DNA of 64,000 nucleotides from contig CAAGGQ010000230.1 of NCBI GenBank assembly GCA_900769475.1, positions 20,660 through 84,659 of the forward strand. Reading direction: 5' to 3'. The translations under genes were made by a program, and so were the position numbers. Shown here one piece after another: positions 9,204 through 18,660 of the stretch. The DNA comes from Clostridia bacterium. GTDB taxonomy: Bacteria; Bacillota; Clostridia; Oscillospirales; CAG-272. Positions within the stretch are counted from its first letter, which is position 1, and each line of letters opens with the position of its first letter. A model generated the notes under the pieces. It had not been told where the DNA came from, made no database searches, and was given only the letters and a program-made list of their open reading frames with translations.

Positions 9204-11696
9204 TTACGCCCCCGTTTCCCCTGCTTTTTCCTTTTCTTGCACTTGAAAAACGACGGTATCGTTCTTCGCCGTGGCGGTCACGTGGTCGCCACGCTGAATC
9301 CGTCCTTCCAGCATTTCGGTGGAGAAGGCGTCCTCCACCATGCGCACCACGGCGCGGCGCAGAGGACGTGCGCCGTAGGTGGGATCAAAGCCCTTTTGCG
9401 CAAGAAGCTTTGCCACGGAAGGGTCAAATTGGATCGAGATCTCCAGAGCTTCAATGCGTTTTTGCACCTCGGAGAGCATCAGACCGGCAATGGCCTCGAT
9501 ATCGGCCTCCTTAAGGGGGTGGAAGACAATGATATCGTCGATACGGTTGATGAATTCCGGGCGGAAGGTGCCACGCAGAGCCTTCATCATCTGCTCGCGG
9601 TGCCCGTCCTCCGATGCCGCGGGGGCATCAGAGGCAAAGCCCAGCGCTTTGGGACCGCTCGTCTCTCCGGCACCCACGTTGGAGGTGAGGATGATCACGG
9701 TGTTCCGAAAATCCACCCGCCGTCCCTGGGAATCGGTCAAAATTCCGTCCTCCAGCACCTGCAAAAGGATATTGAATACGTCGGGGTGGGCTTTTTCAAT
9801 CTCGTCAAAGAGGACCACCGAATAGGGCTTGCGGCGGATCTTTTCGGTGAGCTGTCCCCCCTCCTCAAAGCCCACGTAGCCGGGAGGCGAGCCAATGAGC
9901 TTGGAAACGCTGTGCTTTTCCATATATTCCGACATGTCCAGGCGGATCATGGCGTTGGGATCGCCAAACATCACGTCGGCCAGCGCCTTGGTCAGTTCCG
10001 TCTTACCAATGCCGGTGGGACCCATGAAGATGAAGGAGCCGATGGGGCGCTTGGGATCCTTGAGACCCATGCGTCCCCGACGAATGGCGCGGGAAACGGC
10101 GGCGATGGCCTCCTCCTGCCCAATGACGCGGGCGCGGAGAAGCTCGTCCAGGTGCAGCAGCTTTTCGCTCTCCTCGGCGAGGAGCTGATGCACGGGGATC
10201 CCCGTCCATTGGGTCACCACGTCGGCAATATCCTCGGCGCTTACCGTAATGGTGGAGGTATCCTGAGAGGCAGTCCAGTCGGTTTTCTTGCTTTCAAATT
10301 CTTTTTTCAGCCGTTGCTCCTCGTCCCGCAGGGTGGCTGCACGCTCAAAGTTTTGCTCGGTAATGGCTTCCTCTTTTTCGGTGGCCACCGAGCGGATCTG
10401 CTCCTCCAGATCCTTGAGGTCAGGAGGGGAGGTGAAGGCGGCAATGCGACGGCGGGAAGCGGCCTCGTCGATAAGATCGATGGCCTTATCGGGTAGGAAG
10501 CGGTCGGTGATATAGCGGGTGGAGAGCAGGACCGCGGCGGATAGAGCCTCGTCGGCGATCTTCAGCTTGTGATGGGCTTCGTATTTGTCCCGCAGACCGT
10601 AAAGGATCTGCAGGGCGTCCTCCTTGCTGGGCTCACCTACCAGCACCGACTGGAATCGACGCTCCAGGGCGGCGTCTTTTTCGATATGCTTGCGGTATTC
10701 GGCCAGCGTGGTGGCACCAATGACCTGCATCTCGCCCCGTGCCAGTGCCGGCTTGATGATGTTGGCCGCATCTACCGCTCCTTCGGCGGCGCCGGCACCA
10801 ATGATGGTGTGAATCTCGTCGATAAAGAGGATGAGGTCGGGATTTTTTTGCACCTCGGACATCACGTTTTTAAAGCGCTCCTCAAATTCGCCCCGGTATT
10901 TGGCTCCTGCGATCATCGAGGCAATGTCCAGCGTAACGATGGTTTTATCCCGCAGATTTTCGGGGATTCGCCCCGAAACGATGCGCTGTGCCAGGCCCTC
11001 TACCACGGCGGTTTTTCCCACGCCGGGCTCGCCAATGAGGCAGGGATTATTTTTGGTGCGGCGGGAGAGGATCTGGATCACCCGCTCGGTCTCGGTTTCG
11101 CGCCCAATGATGGGGTCGATCTTTCCGTTGCGAGCCATGGCGGTCAGATCCCGTCCAAAGCTTTTGAGGGTAGGGGCAGAATCCAGAGCGCGGCTTCCCG
11201 CATCGGATTCGCGGCCCTTGGGGGCGGAATTCTTTTCATTCCCTCCGGTGGGGGAGCCGGTGGTGCCGCCCAGGAAGCTCATCACGTCGTTTTTCAGCTC
11301 GTTGACCGAGATCTCCTGACTTTCCAGGATTCGTACGGCTACGCAATCCCGCTCGTTCAGAAGGGCAAGGAGAAGATGCTCGGTTCCAATGTAATCCTGG
11401 CCGTGACGTTGGGACTCGTAAAAGGAGGCCTCGATGATCTTCTTGGTGCGGGGTGTCATGTCCGAGGCATTCACCCCCGAGGGCGATCCGGTGCCGGCCA
11501 ACTGTTCAATGGCCTGGCGGATCTTTTCTTCATCAACGTTCCGCTCGGCCAGATAATGAGCGGCTACGCCGTTTTTTTCCAGGAGCAGACCCAAAAGGAG
11601 ATGCTCCGAGCCAATATAGGTGTGTCCCATTTCCGCGGCACTTTTCAGTGCCTGGTTCAGGACGTTTTGTGCTTTTTGTGTAAAGCGGTTTGCCAT
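9204..11696 (-). CDS. clpC: ATP-dependent Clp protease ATP-binding subunit ClpC
   Basis: Hexameric AAA+ unfoldase (830 aa) that feeds proteins to ClpP. Two N-terminal Clp-N repeats (about residues 3-145) bind adaptors and phosphoarginine. The first ATPase domain has Walker [11 protein letters not shown] and Walker [10 protein letters not shown]; a middle domain includes the UVR-like segment [20 protein letters not shown]; the second ATPase domain has [10 protein letters not shown] and [11 protein letters not shown]. The GPKALGF segment near residue 680 matches the ClpP-docking loop. The start is the ATG at 11696; a TTG two codons upstream is closer to the ribosome binding site. It is the last gene of the CtsR-controlled operon. 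No clpP is in the window. Confidence 0.97.
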   Translation of the reverse strand: MANRFTQKAQNVLNQALKSAAEMGHTYIGSEHLLLGLLLEKNGVAAHYLAERNVDEEKIRQAIEQLAGTGSPSGVNASDMTPRTKKIIEASFYESQRHGQDYIGTEHLLLALLNERDCVAVRILESQEISVNELKNDVMSFLGGTTGSPTGGNEKNSAPKGRESDAGSRALDSAPTLKSFGRDLTAMARNGKIDPIIGRETETERVIQILSRRTKNNPCLIGEPGVGKTAVVEGLAQRIVSGRIPENLRDKTIVTLDIASMIAGAKYRGEFEERFKNVMSEVQKNPDLILFIDEIHTIIGAGAAEGAVDAANIIKPALARGEMQVIGATTLAEYRKHIEKDAALERRFQSVLVGEPSKEDALQILYGLRDKYEAHHKLKIADEALSAAVLLSTRYITDRFLPDKAIDLIDEAASRRRIAAFTSPPDLKDLEEQIRSVATEKEEAITEQNFERAATLRDEEQRLKKEFESKKTDWTASQDTSTITVSAEDIADVVTQWTGIPVHQLLAEESEKLLHLDELLRARVIGQEEAIAAVSRAIRRGRMGLKDPKRPIGSFIFMGPTGIGKTELTKALADVMFGDPNAMIRLDMSEYMEKHSVSKLIGSPPGYVGFEEGGQLTEKIRRKPYSVVLFDEIEKAHPDVFNILLQVLEDGILTDSQGRRVDFRNTVIILTSNVGAGETSGPKALGFASDAPAASEDGHREQMMKALRGTFRPEFINRIDDIIVFHPLKEADIEAIAGLMLSEVQKRIEALEISIQFDPSVAKLLAQKGFDPTYGARPLRRAVVRMVEDAFSTEMLEGRIQRGDHVTATAKNDTVVFQVQEKEKAGETGA

Positions 11697-11725
11697 AAGC
11701 AATCACGCTCCTTTCCATAATGGAC

Positions 11726-12751
11726 TTATTCCGGCTTAGCGGTGCGATGCAACGCAAGCTTGATTCGTTGTGCACGAAGCTTATCCCGGGCAAATTCGTT
11801 TTTGGGGGTAGATTCCGAGGAGAGGGTAAGGGTTGCGGGCATGGTGTCCACCAACAACGTTCCCAGTTGCTCGTAGCTGATATCTTCTACGATGCCTAAG
11901 GAAATGCCGAAGCGAACGTCGGCAAAAAGCTTGATGAACTCTGCCGAGGACATCAAAAAGGCGTGCTTGAGAAGCCCTTCGCTCCGTAGGATCCGGTCGG
12001 TCAGGCGATCCAGGGCTTCCCCTTGAATGCTTTTTCTTGCAAGCTGTTCCTTTTCGGTGATCTGCTTCACGGCTTCTTTCAGCTTTTTTAGTGTTTCCTC
12101 CTCGGTGATCCCCAGGGTGATCTGATTGGAGATCTGGTACATGCATCCGGCGGCTCCGCTACCCTCGCCAAAGAGGCCGCGCACGGTCAGACCGATCTTG
12201 GAGAGCTGAGAGGCCAAGGAATCCATGTAGCCACCGCGGGTCAGGGCGGGGAGGAACATCATAACCGATGCCCGCATGCCGGTGCCAAGATTGGTGGGGC
12301 AGTGGGTGAGGTAGCCCAGCTCCTCGCTGTAGGCAAAGTCAAAATCCTCGTCCAGGCGCTTTTCGGTCTGTTGCGCGTTTTTGTAGGCCTCCTCCAGAGC
12401 AAGGCCGGGAAGGATCGATTGGATCCGCAAATGATCCTCCTCGCACACCATCACGGCAATGCCCAGGGCTTCCTGGAGCAGGAGAGCGTGGGGGGAATCC
12501 TTAGTGGCAAATTCGGGACTGACGTAATGGCGCTCCACGTAGGAGGTGGCCATCACGGGGGAGAGATCGGCAAAATGGATCTTTCGGAAGCCGGCGGTTT
12601 CCAGTGGTGCGCTGACCTTTTCAATGATCTCGTTGGCACCGGCGGCGTCCAGCTTGGAGGCAAAGGGATAGCCGTTGAGGTTTCGAGCCAGACGGATCCG
12701 GGAGCTGATCACCGTATCGGCGTGCTTTCCAACCGTGTTATACCATGCCAT
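11726..12751 (-). CDS. mcsB: Protein arginine kinase McsB
   Basis: Phosphorylates arginines on misfolded proteins, marking them for ClpC-ClpP, and inactivates CtsR under stress. The phosphagen-kinase fold is evident: SSRIRLARNL near the N-terminus, CPTNLGTGMRASV with the catalytic-loop Cys near residue 160, and SAEFIKLFADVRFGI. The C-terminal RDKLRA matches the RDxxRA allosteric phosphoarginine-binding motif. The 341-aa length is typical. The ATG at 12751 follows the mcsA stop by one base and uses the GGAGGTGG inside the mcsA tail, indicating translational coupling. Confidence 0.95.
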   Translation of the reverse strand: MAWYNTVGKHADTVISSRIRLARNLNGYPFASKLDAAGANEIIEKVSAPLETAGFRKIHFADLSPVMATSYVERHYVSPEFATKDSPHALLLQEALGIAVMVCEEDHLRIQSILPGLALEEAYKNAQQTEKRLDEDFDFAYSEELGYLTHCPTNLGTGMRASVMMFLPALTRGGYMDSLASQLSKIGLTVRGLFGEGSGAAGCMYQISNQITLGITEEETLKKLKEAVKQITEKEQLARKSIQGEALDRLTDRILRSEGLLKHAFLMSSAEFIKLFADVRFGISLGIVEDISYEQLGTLLVDTMPATLTLSSESTPKNEFARDKLRAQRIKLALHRTAKPE

Positions 12752-12752
12752 A

Positions 12753-13295
12753 TTACTCCACCTCCTTTTGTGCTTGCTCCTGGAGCGTGCGGATCTCATC
12801 GCGCAGGGTGGCCGCATGCTCGTAATTTTCGTTTTGAATGGCGGTCTGCAGCTCTGCCTTCAGCTCCTGCAGCCGATGGTCCCGTTCCTTTTTCGCCCGA
12901 TGCCGTGCGGGAACGTCGCCCTTGTGGGAGGTGGTTCCGTGCACCGAGGCAATCAGGCGGGAGAGCTCCTCCCGGAAGGTGGTGTAGCATTGAGGACAGC
13001 CCACCTTGCCGCTCTTGCTGATCTGGGCGTAGGTCGATTCGCAGGAGGGGCATTTCTTTTGCGTGGAAAGGGGCAGGGGGGTAGGGATCCCGAAGAATCC
13101 GCCAAACAGGTCATCCTGCAAGGAGGAGAAGGGATCGGCAAAGCTGCCGATCATAGAGGTAATATCCTGAAGCTCACCCTTTTCCCGAAGCTTGGCGGCA
13201 CATTCCCCACAAAGGGAATAGGATCGGGTCTTGCCGTTGATATTTTCGTTATAGAACACGGTCGCGGTTCTTTTTTTGCATGTTTCACAAAGCAT
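12753..13295 (-). CDS. mcsA: McsA, activator of the McsB arginine kinase
   Basis: Zinc-binding partner (180 aa) that activates McsB. CxxC pairs occur as MLCETCKK, LCGEC, CPSCESTY and GCPQCYTT, forming two zinc-finger modules. The C-terminal UVR motif (about residues 135-175, ending in an AATLRDEIRTLQEQ helix) matches the UvrB/UvrC-type interaction helix. It sits between ctsR (112 bases upstream) and mcsB (adjacent) in the canonical order. AAGGAAG precedes the ATG. Confidence 0.93.
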   Translation of the reverse strand: MLCETCKKRTATVFYNENINGKTRSYSLCGECAAKLREKGELQDITSMIGSFADPFSSLQDDLFGGFFGIPTPLPLSTQKKCPSCESTYAQISKSGKVGCPQCYTTFREELSRLIASVHGTTSHKGDVPARHRAKKERDHRLQELKAELQTAIQNENYEHAATLRDEIRTLQEQAQKEVE

Positions 13296-13407
13296 TTTTT
13301 GTAACTTCCTTTCTCCGCAAGGGGGACTTGCGGCTTTTTTGTTCTATTATAGCTCTTCTATGCGAAATAATTTGTCGGATTCTCTGTAAAAGAGAAAAAT
13401 ATCTGTT

Positions 13408-13854
13408 TTACATCAGCGTGAGGATCAGCTGCTTGAGAATATCGGCGCGGGTCACGCTCCGAACCTGGGGGGGAAGTGCCGCCAGAGAGGCTTGAGAAAG
13501 GGCCGCCGCGCAGAGCGCAAACTCTCGGGAGGAGATATACTCGTTTCCCAAAAGATTTTTTAGGTAGGCCAGAGCCTCCTGCTCGTCGATGCGCTCCCCA
13601 ATGGCACAAAAGAAGTGCATGAGGTAATCGTTGCGCCCCATCTGCTTGCGCACGATGCGGATGCATCCACCGCCGCCCCGTCGGGATTCGATCACGTATC
13701 CTCGCTCGGGGGTAAAGCGGGAGGAGATCACGTAGCTGATCTGGCTGGGAACACAGCCCAGGCGCAGAGCCATTTCGTTGCGTTGAAGCTCCAGGATCCC
13801 GTCACTTTCGTTTAACATTTCTTCGATCATTTTTGCAATCGCATCGGTTAACAT
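13408..13854 (-). CDS. ctsR: Class III stress repressor CtsR
   Basis: DNA-binding repressor (148 aa) of the clp genes. The N-terminal winged helix-turn-helix spans about residues 1-75, with the glycine-rich beta-wing in ESRRGGGGCIRI, a hallmark that senses heat. The C-terminal dimerisation domain includes YLMHFFCAIGERIDEQEAL. AAGGAG lies at the normal distance from the ATG. Three CtsR operator matches lie directly upstream, so it represses its own operon (ctsR-mcsA-mcsB-clpC). McsB arginine kinase and ClpC encoded downstream are the known inactivation and degradation route. Confidence 0.95.
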   Translation of the reverse strand: MLTDAIAKMIEEMLNESDGILELQRNEMALRLGCVPSQISYVISSRFTPERGYVIESRRGGGGCIRIVRKQMGRNDYLMHFFCAIGERIDEQEALAYLKNLLGNEYISSREFALCAAALSQASLAALPPQVRSVTRADILKQLILTLM

Positions 13855-13868
13855 TTTTGTTCTCCTTT

Positions 13869-13885
13869 TTTGACCTTCTTTGACT
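13869..13885 (-). promoter_or_regulatory. CtsR operator (5' UTR copy)
   Basis: On the minus strand reads AGTCAAAGAAGGTCAAA, a full match to the heptad-repeat CtsR box. It lies between the -10 element and the ctsR ribosome binding site. Confidence 0.9.
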
Positions 13886-13895
13886 TTCCGCTTGT

Positions 13896-13924
13896 ATTAT
13901 ACTTCAAAAGTCAAAGAAAGTCAA
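13896..13924 (-). promoter_or_regulatory. Promoter of the ctsR operon
   Basis: Minus strand: TTGACT (13919-13924), a 17-bp spacer and TATAAT (13896-13901). The -35 element is embedded in the upstream CtsR box, giving direct repression by steric occlusion. Confidence 0.88.
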
Positions 13925-13941
13925 AGTCAATGAAAGTCAAA
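13909..13941 (+). promoter_or_regulatory. Overlapping tandem CtsR operators
   Basis: AGTCAAAGAAAGTCAAA at 13909-13925 is a perfect CtsR box. A second box, AGTCAATGAAAGTCAAA at 13925-13941 with one mismatch, shares its boundary base, so heptads repeat about every 8-10 bases. They cover the operon's -35 region. Confidence 0.88.
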
Positions 13942-14075
13942 AATAGACGTTGAGATCAGAAAAATGAGAAAAAAATAGTCAAAAGCTCGTTTTTTCGGCG
14001 TTTTTCGCATTTTTTTGAAAAAAGAACGGAGCAAAGGTCAAAGGCGTGGAAAATCCGAGAAATCCCAAAGCCGAC

Positions 14076-14104
14076 TTGACAATCGGGGGTTTTTGTGGTA
14101 TACT
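14076..14104 (+). promoter_or_regulatory. Promoter for dxs operon
   Basis: TTGACA, a 17-bp spacer and TATACT, 46 bases before the dxs start. Confidence 0.85.
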
Positions 14105-14150
14105 TATACAGATAGAATAATGTAAAAAAAGAGAGGAAGGGTGCTTAGAA

Positions 14151-16064
14151 ATGACGGAAGAAAAAAAAGATTCGACCGTGCGATATCCTTACCTTGAAAA
14201 AGTAAATAGTCCGGAGGACCTGAAAGCTCTGGCACCGGAGGAGTTGCCTGCACTGGCAAGCGAGATCCGAGGCTTTTTGATCGAGCAGGTGCAGGAGCAT
14301 GGAGGACATTTGGCCTCGAACCTTGGTGTGGTGGAAATGACCCTTGCCATTCACCGGGTCTTTTCCTCGCCCCAGGATCATATCATCTTTGACGTTGGCC
14401 ATCAGAGCTACGTGCACAAGCTGCTTACGGGGCGGCGGGATCGCTTTTCCACACTGCGTCAGAGCGGTGGTCTGAGCGGATTCCCCAAGCGGAGCGAGAG
14501 CGAGCACGATTGCTTTGGCACAGGGCACAGCTCCACGTCTCTGTCGGCGGCGCTGGGCTTTGCCGAGGCCGATCGGCTGTCGGGCTCCAACGCTTATACC
14601 GTATGTGTGCTGGGGGACGGTGCTTATACCGGCGGCATGATCCACGAAGCGTTGAACAATTGCCGCAAGAAGCTTCGACTGATCATTATCATCAACGAGA
14701 ACGAGATGTCAATCTCCAAGAACATCGGCCGCTTTGCTAAATCGCTCTCCAATCTTCGCTCCAGCCAGCGCTATTTCCGTACCAAGAGCATTACCACGTC
14801 GGTGCTGAATCACATTCCTCTGATCGGTAAGCCCATCTTCCGCTTTTTGTTGCGGTTGAAGATCGCCATGAAGTCTGCGTTGTACGGCTCGAATTATTTT
14901 GAAAATCTGGGCATGATGTACTTTGGCCCCGTGAACGGAAACGACGAGGCCGCGGTGGAGCGTCTGCTTCGGGAGGCTAAGACCACCGGACAGAGCTGTG
15001 TGATTCACGTCAAGACCCAAAAGGGCAAGGGATATGCACCTGCCGAGACCCGACCCGATCGGTTTCACGGCATTGCCCCCGTGGGGAAGAGCCACGCATC
15101 CGGTACCAGCTTCTCGGAGGAGCTGGGGAGTCTTCTTACCGCCAAGGCCATTAAGAATGAAAAGATCTGCGCCATTACGGCGGCTATGGCCGAGGGGACC
15201 GGCCTTTCCACTTTTCGATCCTATCATCCCTCCCGTTTCTTTGACGTGGGCATTGCAGAGGAGCACGCCGTAACCTTTGCCGCAGGCTTGGCGGCCAACG
15301 GCTATCGCCCTGTGGTGGCCATCTATTCCACCTTCCTGCAGCGCGCCTACGATAACATTCTCCACGATGTAGCTTTGCAGGATCTTCCGGTGGTGATGTG
15401 CATCGACCGTGCCGGACTCAACGCTGGGGACGGAGCGACCCACCACGGAATCTTTGACGTGGCATTCCTCTCCCAGATCCCCGGTCTTCGCATCTATACG
15501 CCCGTTACGCGCAGAGGTCTGCAGCTTTCCCTTGAGACTGCTTTGAAGGATTCCCATCCCTCGGCCATCCGCTATGCCAACGGCTACGAGGATGCCGCCG
15601 TGGTTGAAGCTTTTTACGGTGCCACTCTGCAAAACGGGATCGGTGTTCGTTCCAATTATTCCGCGCCCCAAAGGGAATCCTTGGATGCGGTGATCGTTAC
15701 TCACGGTCGCATTGTCAAGGAGGCCATGGCGGCTGCGGAACTGCTGAAGGAGCAGGGGATCACCGTTGGGATCTTGCTGCTGGAGTTGCTTAAGCCCTAC
15801 GGGGAAACAGCGCGGCAGATCCTTCCATATCTTCCTCAAAAGGCCTGCAAAGTGCTCTTCCTGGAGGAAGAGATCCGTGCAGGTGGCATGGGCATGATGC
15901 TCTCCGAGGCGCTGTCTACCTTTGGAGAAATGAAGAACAAAACGGTAGAGATCATGGCGGTGGAGGATTCCTTTGCCGTGCAGGAAAAGGCCGAGCCCAT
16001 TCTTACCACCGTGGGATTGGATCGGGAAAGCATCGTTGCCCGCGTGCTGAAAAAGGATCGCTGA
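14151..16064 (+). CDS. dxs: 1-deoxy-D-xylulose-5-phosphate synthase
   Basis: Thiamine-diphosphate enzyme that condenses pyruvate and glyceraldehyde 3-phosphate in the first step of the MEP isoprenoid pathway. HQSYVHKLLTGR and GTGHSSTSLSAALG lie in the N-terminal ThDP domain, GDGAYTGGMIHEALNN is the Mg/ThDP motif, and NENEMSISKN follows. The middle pyrimidine domain has FDVGIAEEHAVTFAAG with the catalytic Glu and DRAGLNAGDGATHHGIFD. The transketolase C-domain completes 637 aa, a normal length. AGGAAGGG precedes the ATG. It leads a probable operon running through tex, with gaps of 20-35 bases or overlaps between genes. Confidence 0.96.
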   Translation: MTEEKKDSTVRYPYLEKVNSPEDLKALAPEELPALASEIRGFLIEQVQEHGGHLASNLGVVEMTLAIHRVFSSPQDHIIFDVGHQSYVHKLLTGRRDRFSTLRQSGGLSGFPKRSESEHDCFGTGHSSTSLSAALGFAEADRLSGSNAYTVCVLGDGAYTGGMIHEALNNCRKKLRLIIIINENEMSISKNIGRFAKSLSNLRSSQRYFRTKSITTSVLNHIPLIGKPIFRFLLRLKIAMKSALYGSNYFENLGMMYFGPVNGNDEAAVERLLREAKTTGQSCVIHVKTQKGKGYAPAETRPDRFHGIAPVGKSHASGTSFSEELGSLLTAKAIKNEKICAITAAMAEGTGLSTFRSYHPSRFFDVGIAEEHAVTFAAGLAANGYRPVVAIYSTFLQRAYDNILHDVALQDLPVVMCIDRAGLNAGDGATHHGIFDVAFLSQIPGLRIYTPVTRRGLQLSLETALKDSHPSAIRYANGYEDAAVVEAFYGATLQNGIGVRSNYSAPQRESLDAVIVTHGRIVKEAMAAAELLKEQGITVGILLLELLKPYGETARQILPYLPQKACKVLFLEEEIRAGGMGMMLSEALSTFGEMKNKTVEIMAVEDSFAVQEKAEPILTTVGLDRESIVARVLKKDR

Positions 16065-16085
16065 TCCTTTCCAAAAAGGAGAACT

Positions 16086-17096
16086 ATGGAACTGTATAAG
16101 TACTTGCAAAGGATCCCCAAGAGTGCCATCTTTTCTGAGGAGGGCTATTTCGTTTGGTGTGGATCGCTGATCCGCCATGGGGATACCTACTATCTGTTCT
16201 ATTCCCGTTGGAAAAAGGAATACGGCTTTGACGCCTGGGTTACCCACTCCGAGATCGCCCTGGCCTCCTCCAAGGAGCTTTTTGGAGAATTTCGCTTTGA
16301 AAAGGTATTGTTCACCAAAGAGGATTCCAACGCCTGGGATCGGGATTGCTTTCACAATCCCTGTGTGATCCAAAAGGACGGCGTGTTCTATCTGTATTAT
16401 ATGGCAAACTACGGCGACGGAACCTATTGGGATCACCGCAACCATCAGCGCATCGGCGTGGCTTACGCCACCCATCCCCTGGGAGAATGGACGCGGAGCC
16501 CTTCGCCTGTGATCGATGTTTCCAATGCCGGCTTTGATTGCCTGATGACCTCCAATCCCTCGGTGTGCTTGACTCCCGACGGGCGAGTGGCCATGCTTTA
16601 CAAGGGCGTGGGACGGGAACGGGAGCTGCCAAAGGGCGGCCCCGTGGTCTGCGGTATGGCCTACGCCTCCCATCCCTTGGGCCCCTTTGAAAAGACCGGG
16701 ATTCCCGTGATGCAAAATCCCGAGCACCCATGGTCAGTGGAGGATCCCTGTCTCTTCTTCGACGGGGACCGCATGTGTGCCATTGTCAAGGATTTTCAGG
16801 GCTATTTTACCGGAACGGGAAGCACCTCCCTGGCGCTGTTTATCTCCCCGGATGGCGTGGATTTTCTTCCCGCCAAGGAGCCTCTGGCAATGCCCTTGAT
16901 TCTGCCTATGGAGGCGGGAGATCTGGCGGTCAAACGCCTGGAGCGCCAGCAGCTATACTATGAAAACGGAGAGCTCAAGGCCCTGGTGCTGGCGGTGATG
17001 CCCCATCCGGAGAACGGGGAAGTGCATAGCTTCTCGGTTCGCGTGCCGATCCGATCTTCGAAAAATACGGAGAAAAATGATGATTCCAAAGTGTAA
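16086..17096 (+). CDS. Five-bladed beta-propeller glycosidase-like protein
   Basis: Cytoplasmic protein (336 aa, no signal peptide) with the repeating pattern of five-bladed beta-propeller glycosidases (the GH43/GH32/GH117-like fold). Repeated blade motifs include GDTYYLFYSRW, DGVFYLYYMANYG, IGVAYATHPLGEW and GMAYASHPLGPF; the YA(T/S)HPLG pair makes an internal repeat. Candidate acidic residues lie in RDCFHNPCV and SVEDPCLF. I cannot name the substrate. It starts 21 bases after dxs with AAGGAG upstream, and its last 20 bases overlap the next gene, so the two are translationally coupled. An enzyme of this kind in an isoprenoid/RNA-modification operon is unexpected. Confidence 0.7.
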   Translation: MELYKYLQRIPKSAIFSEEGYFVWCGSLIRHGDTYYLFYSRWKKEYGFDAWVTHSEIALASSKELFGEFRFEKVLFTKEDSNAWDRDCFHNPCVIQKDGVFYLYYMANYGDGTYWDHRNHQRIGVAYATHPLGEWTRSPSPVIDVSNAGFDCLMTSNPSVCLTPDGRVAMLYKGVGRERELPKGGPVVCGMAYASHPLGPFEKTGIPVMQNPEHPWSVEDPCLFFDGDRMCAIVKDFQGYFTGTGSTSLALFISPDGVDFLPAKEPLAMPLILPMEAGDLAVKRLERQQLYYENGELKALVLAVMPHPENGEVHSFSVRVPIRSSKNTEKNDDSKV

Positions 17097-17895
17097 TTTA
17101 CATACTCATACCAATTTGTGTGATGGCAAGGATTTCCCCGAGGCGGTAGTGCTTGCCGCTATAGAGGCGGGCATGGAGACCCTGGGCTTCTCGGGCCATT
17201 CAGGGCTTCCGTTTTCCACCAGCTGGAGCATGAACGCATCGAGAACGCTGGTCTATCAAAAGGAGATCCTTCGCCTCAAAGCCCTTTATGGGGATCGTAT
17301 CCATCTTCTGCTCGGCATTGAGCAGGACTATTGCACCGGGATGCCCACGTATCCCTACGATTATGTCATTGGCTCGGTGCATTGCCTGCAGCCCGCGGGA
17401 GGTGTGGTGATGGTGGATCATTCCGAGGCCGTGCTTCGGGAGGCCGCCAAGACCTATTACGGCGGTGATCTGTTCCGCCTTTGCAAGGATTACTACCGGC
17501 GCATGGCCGAGGTGGTGGATGTCACCCATTGCGATATCGTCGGTCATTTTGATCTGGTGACCAAGTTCAATGAGGGTGGGCGCATGTTCGACGAACAGGA
17601 TCCCCGTTACCTTCACGCGGCGCTGGAGGCGCTGGACGCCCTGTTGGAGAAGGACGTGGTGTTTGAGATCAACACCGGTGCCATGTCCCGGGGCTATCGC
17701 AAGACCCCTTATCCCTCCCCCATTCTCCTGCGACGGATCGCGGAGAAGCGAGGACACGTGACCATTACCTCGGATTCCCACGCGAAGGAGACCCTCCTGC
17801 ACGGCTATGCCGACGCGGTGCATCTGGCGCGCTCCAGCGGATTGGGATGCGTGTGGGTCATGACACGGGACGGCTGGAAGAGCCGCCCCCTGTAA
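17077..17895 (+). CDS. Histidinol-phosphatase, PHP family (HisJ-like)
   Basis: PHP-domain metal-dependent phosphoesterase (272 aa). Metal-binding signatures are NLHTHTNLCDGK near the N-terminus, FSGHSG, IEQDYC, IGSVHCL, GHFDLVTKF and the C-terminal ITSDSHAK. The pattern matches the HisJ/HisK histidinol phosphatases, which remove phosphate from L-histidinol phosphate in histidine synthesis. No other his gene is nearby, so a different phosphoester substrate remains possible. The start overlaps the previous gene by 20 bases (17 if the second ATG at 17080 is used); GGAG lies just upstream. Confidence 0.82.
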   Translation: MMIPKCNLHTHTNLCDGKDFPEAVVLAAIEAGMETLGFSGHSGLPFSTSWSMNASRTLVYQKEILRLKALYGDRIHLLLGIEQDYCTGMPTYPYDYVIGSVHCLQPAGGVVMVDHSEAVLREAAKTYYGGDLFRLCKDYYRRMAEVVDVTHCDIVGHFDLVTKFNEGGRMFDEQDPRYLHAALEALDALLEKDVVFEINTGAMSRGYRKTPYPSPILLRRIAEKRGHVTITSDSHAKETLLHGYADAVHLARSSGLGCVWVMTRDGWKSRPL

Positions 17896-17928
17896 CATAC
17901 CATTCAAAGAACCAAAGGAGGTGTGCCG

Positions 17929-18630
17929 ATGCGTTTAGATAAGATGCTTTCCGAGTGTGGCGTTGCCACGCGGAAGGAGAGCGCTCGCGCCGCGCGGACA
18001 GGTTCTATCACCGTCAACGGCGTCCCGGTGCGCTCGGCCGACGTGAAGGTGGACCCCGAAGCCGATGCCGTGGTCTATTGCGGCACTCCCGTGCGCTATC
18101 GGAAATTCTTTTACTTTATGATTAATAAGCCCGACGGCTATGTCAGCGCCACCGAGGACGGTCGCGACCCGGTGGTGACCGAGCTGTTGCCCGAGGAATA
18201 CCGCAGGCTGGGACTTTTTCCCTGCGGTCGGTTGGATAAGCACACCCTGGGGCTTATGCTCCTTACCAATGACGGCGTGCTTTCTCACCGTCTGCTCTCA
18301 CCACGTCATCACGTGGAAAAGTCCTATGGCTTTACCGTCAAGTTCCCCCTCTCGGCCACCGATCTGGATGCGCTGGAGGCAGGAGTGGACATTGGCGGCT
18401 ACGTGACCAAGCCCTGCCGCGTTCGTCTTTTCAATGAAAAAAGCGGTACCATCACCATCACGGAAGGGAAGTACCATCAGATCAAGCTGATGATGGAAGC
18501 CGTACACAACCAAATCATGTCCCTGGAGCGATTGACCTTCGGCCCACTCTCCCTGGACCCCGCCCTGGAGCGGGGCGACTGGCGGGAGCTGACCGAGGAA
18601 GAGATCGCATTGCTGAACCAACACCTCTAA
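17929..18630 (+). CDS. rsuA: 16S rRNA pseudouridine synthase (RsuA/RluB family)
   Basis: Isomerises a specific uridine of rRNA to pseudouridine. An S4 RNA-binding domain (about residues 1-55, MRLDKMLSECGVATRKES) precedes the catalytic domain with GRLDKHTLGLMLLTND, whose Asp is the nucleophile, and the KLMMEAV segment near the C-terminus. The 233-aa length and GRLDKxTLGL variant fit RsuA (position 516 in E. coli numbering). I chose the ATG at 17929, 8 bases after AAAGGAG; a GTG two codons earlier overlaps the ribosome binding site. It lies 33 bases after the phosphatase gene. Confidence 0.9.
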   Translation: MRLDKMLSECGVATRKESARAARTGSITVNGVPVRSADVKVDPEADAVVYCGTPVRYRKFFYFMINKPDGYVSATEDGRDPVVTELLPEEYRRLGLFPCGRLDKHTLGLMLLTNDGVLSHRLLSPRHHVEKSYGFTVKFPLSATDLDALEAGVDIGGYVTKPCRVRLFNEKSGTITITEGKYHQIKLMMEAVHNQIMSLERLTFGPLSLDPALERGDWRELTEEEIALLNQHL

Positions 18631-18660
18631 CCTATCCCACAATTCACAACGAAAGGAACC

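Noticed and set aside
13976..14043. Extra single CtsR-like heptads (AGTCAAA, GGTCAAA)
   Set aside because: They are isolated, not in the tandem spacing of a CtsR box.
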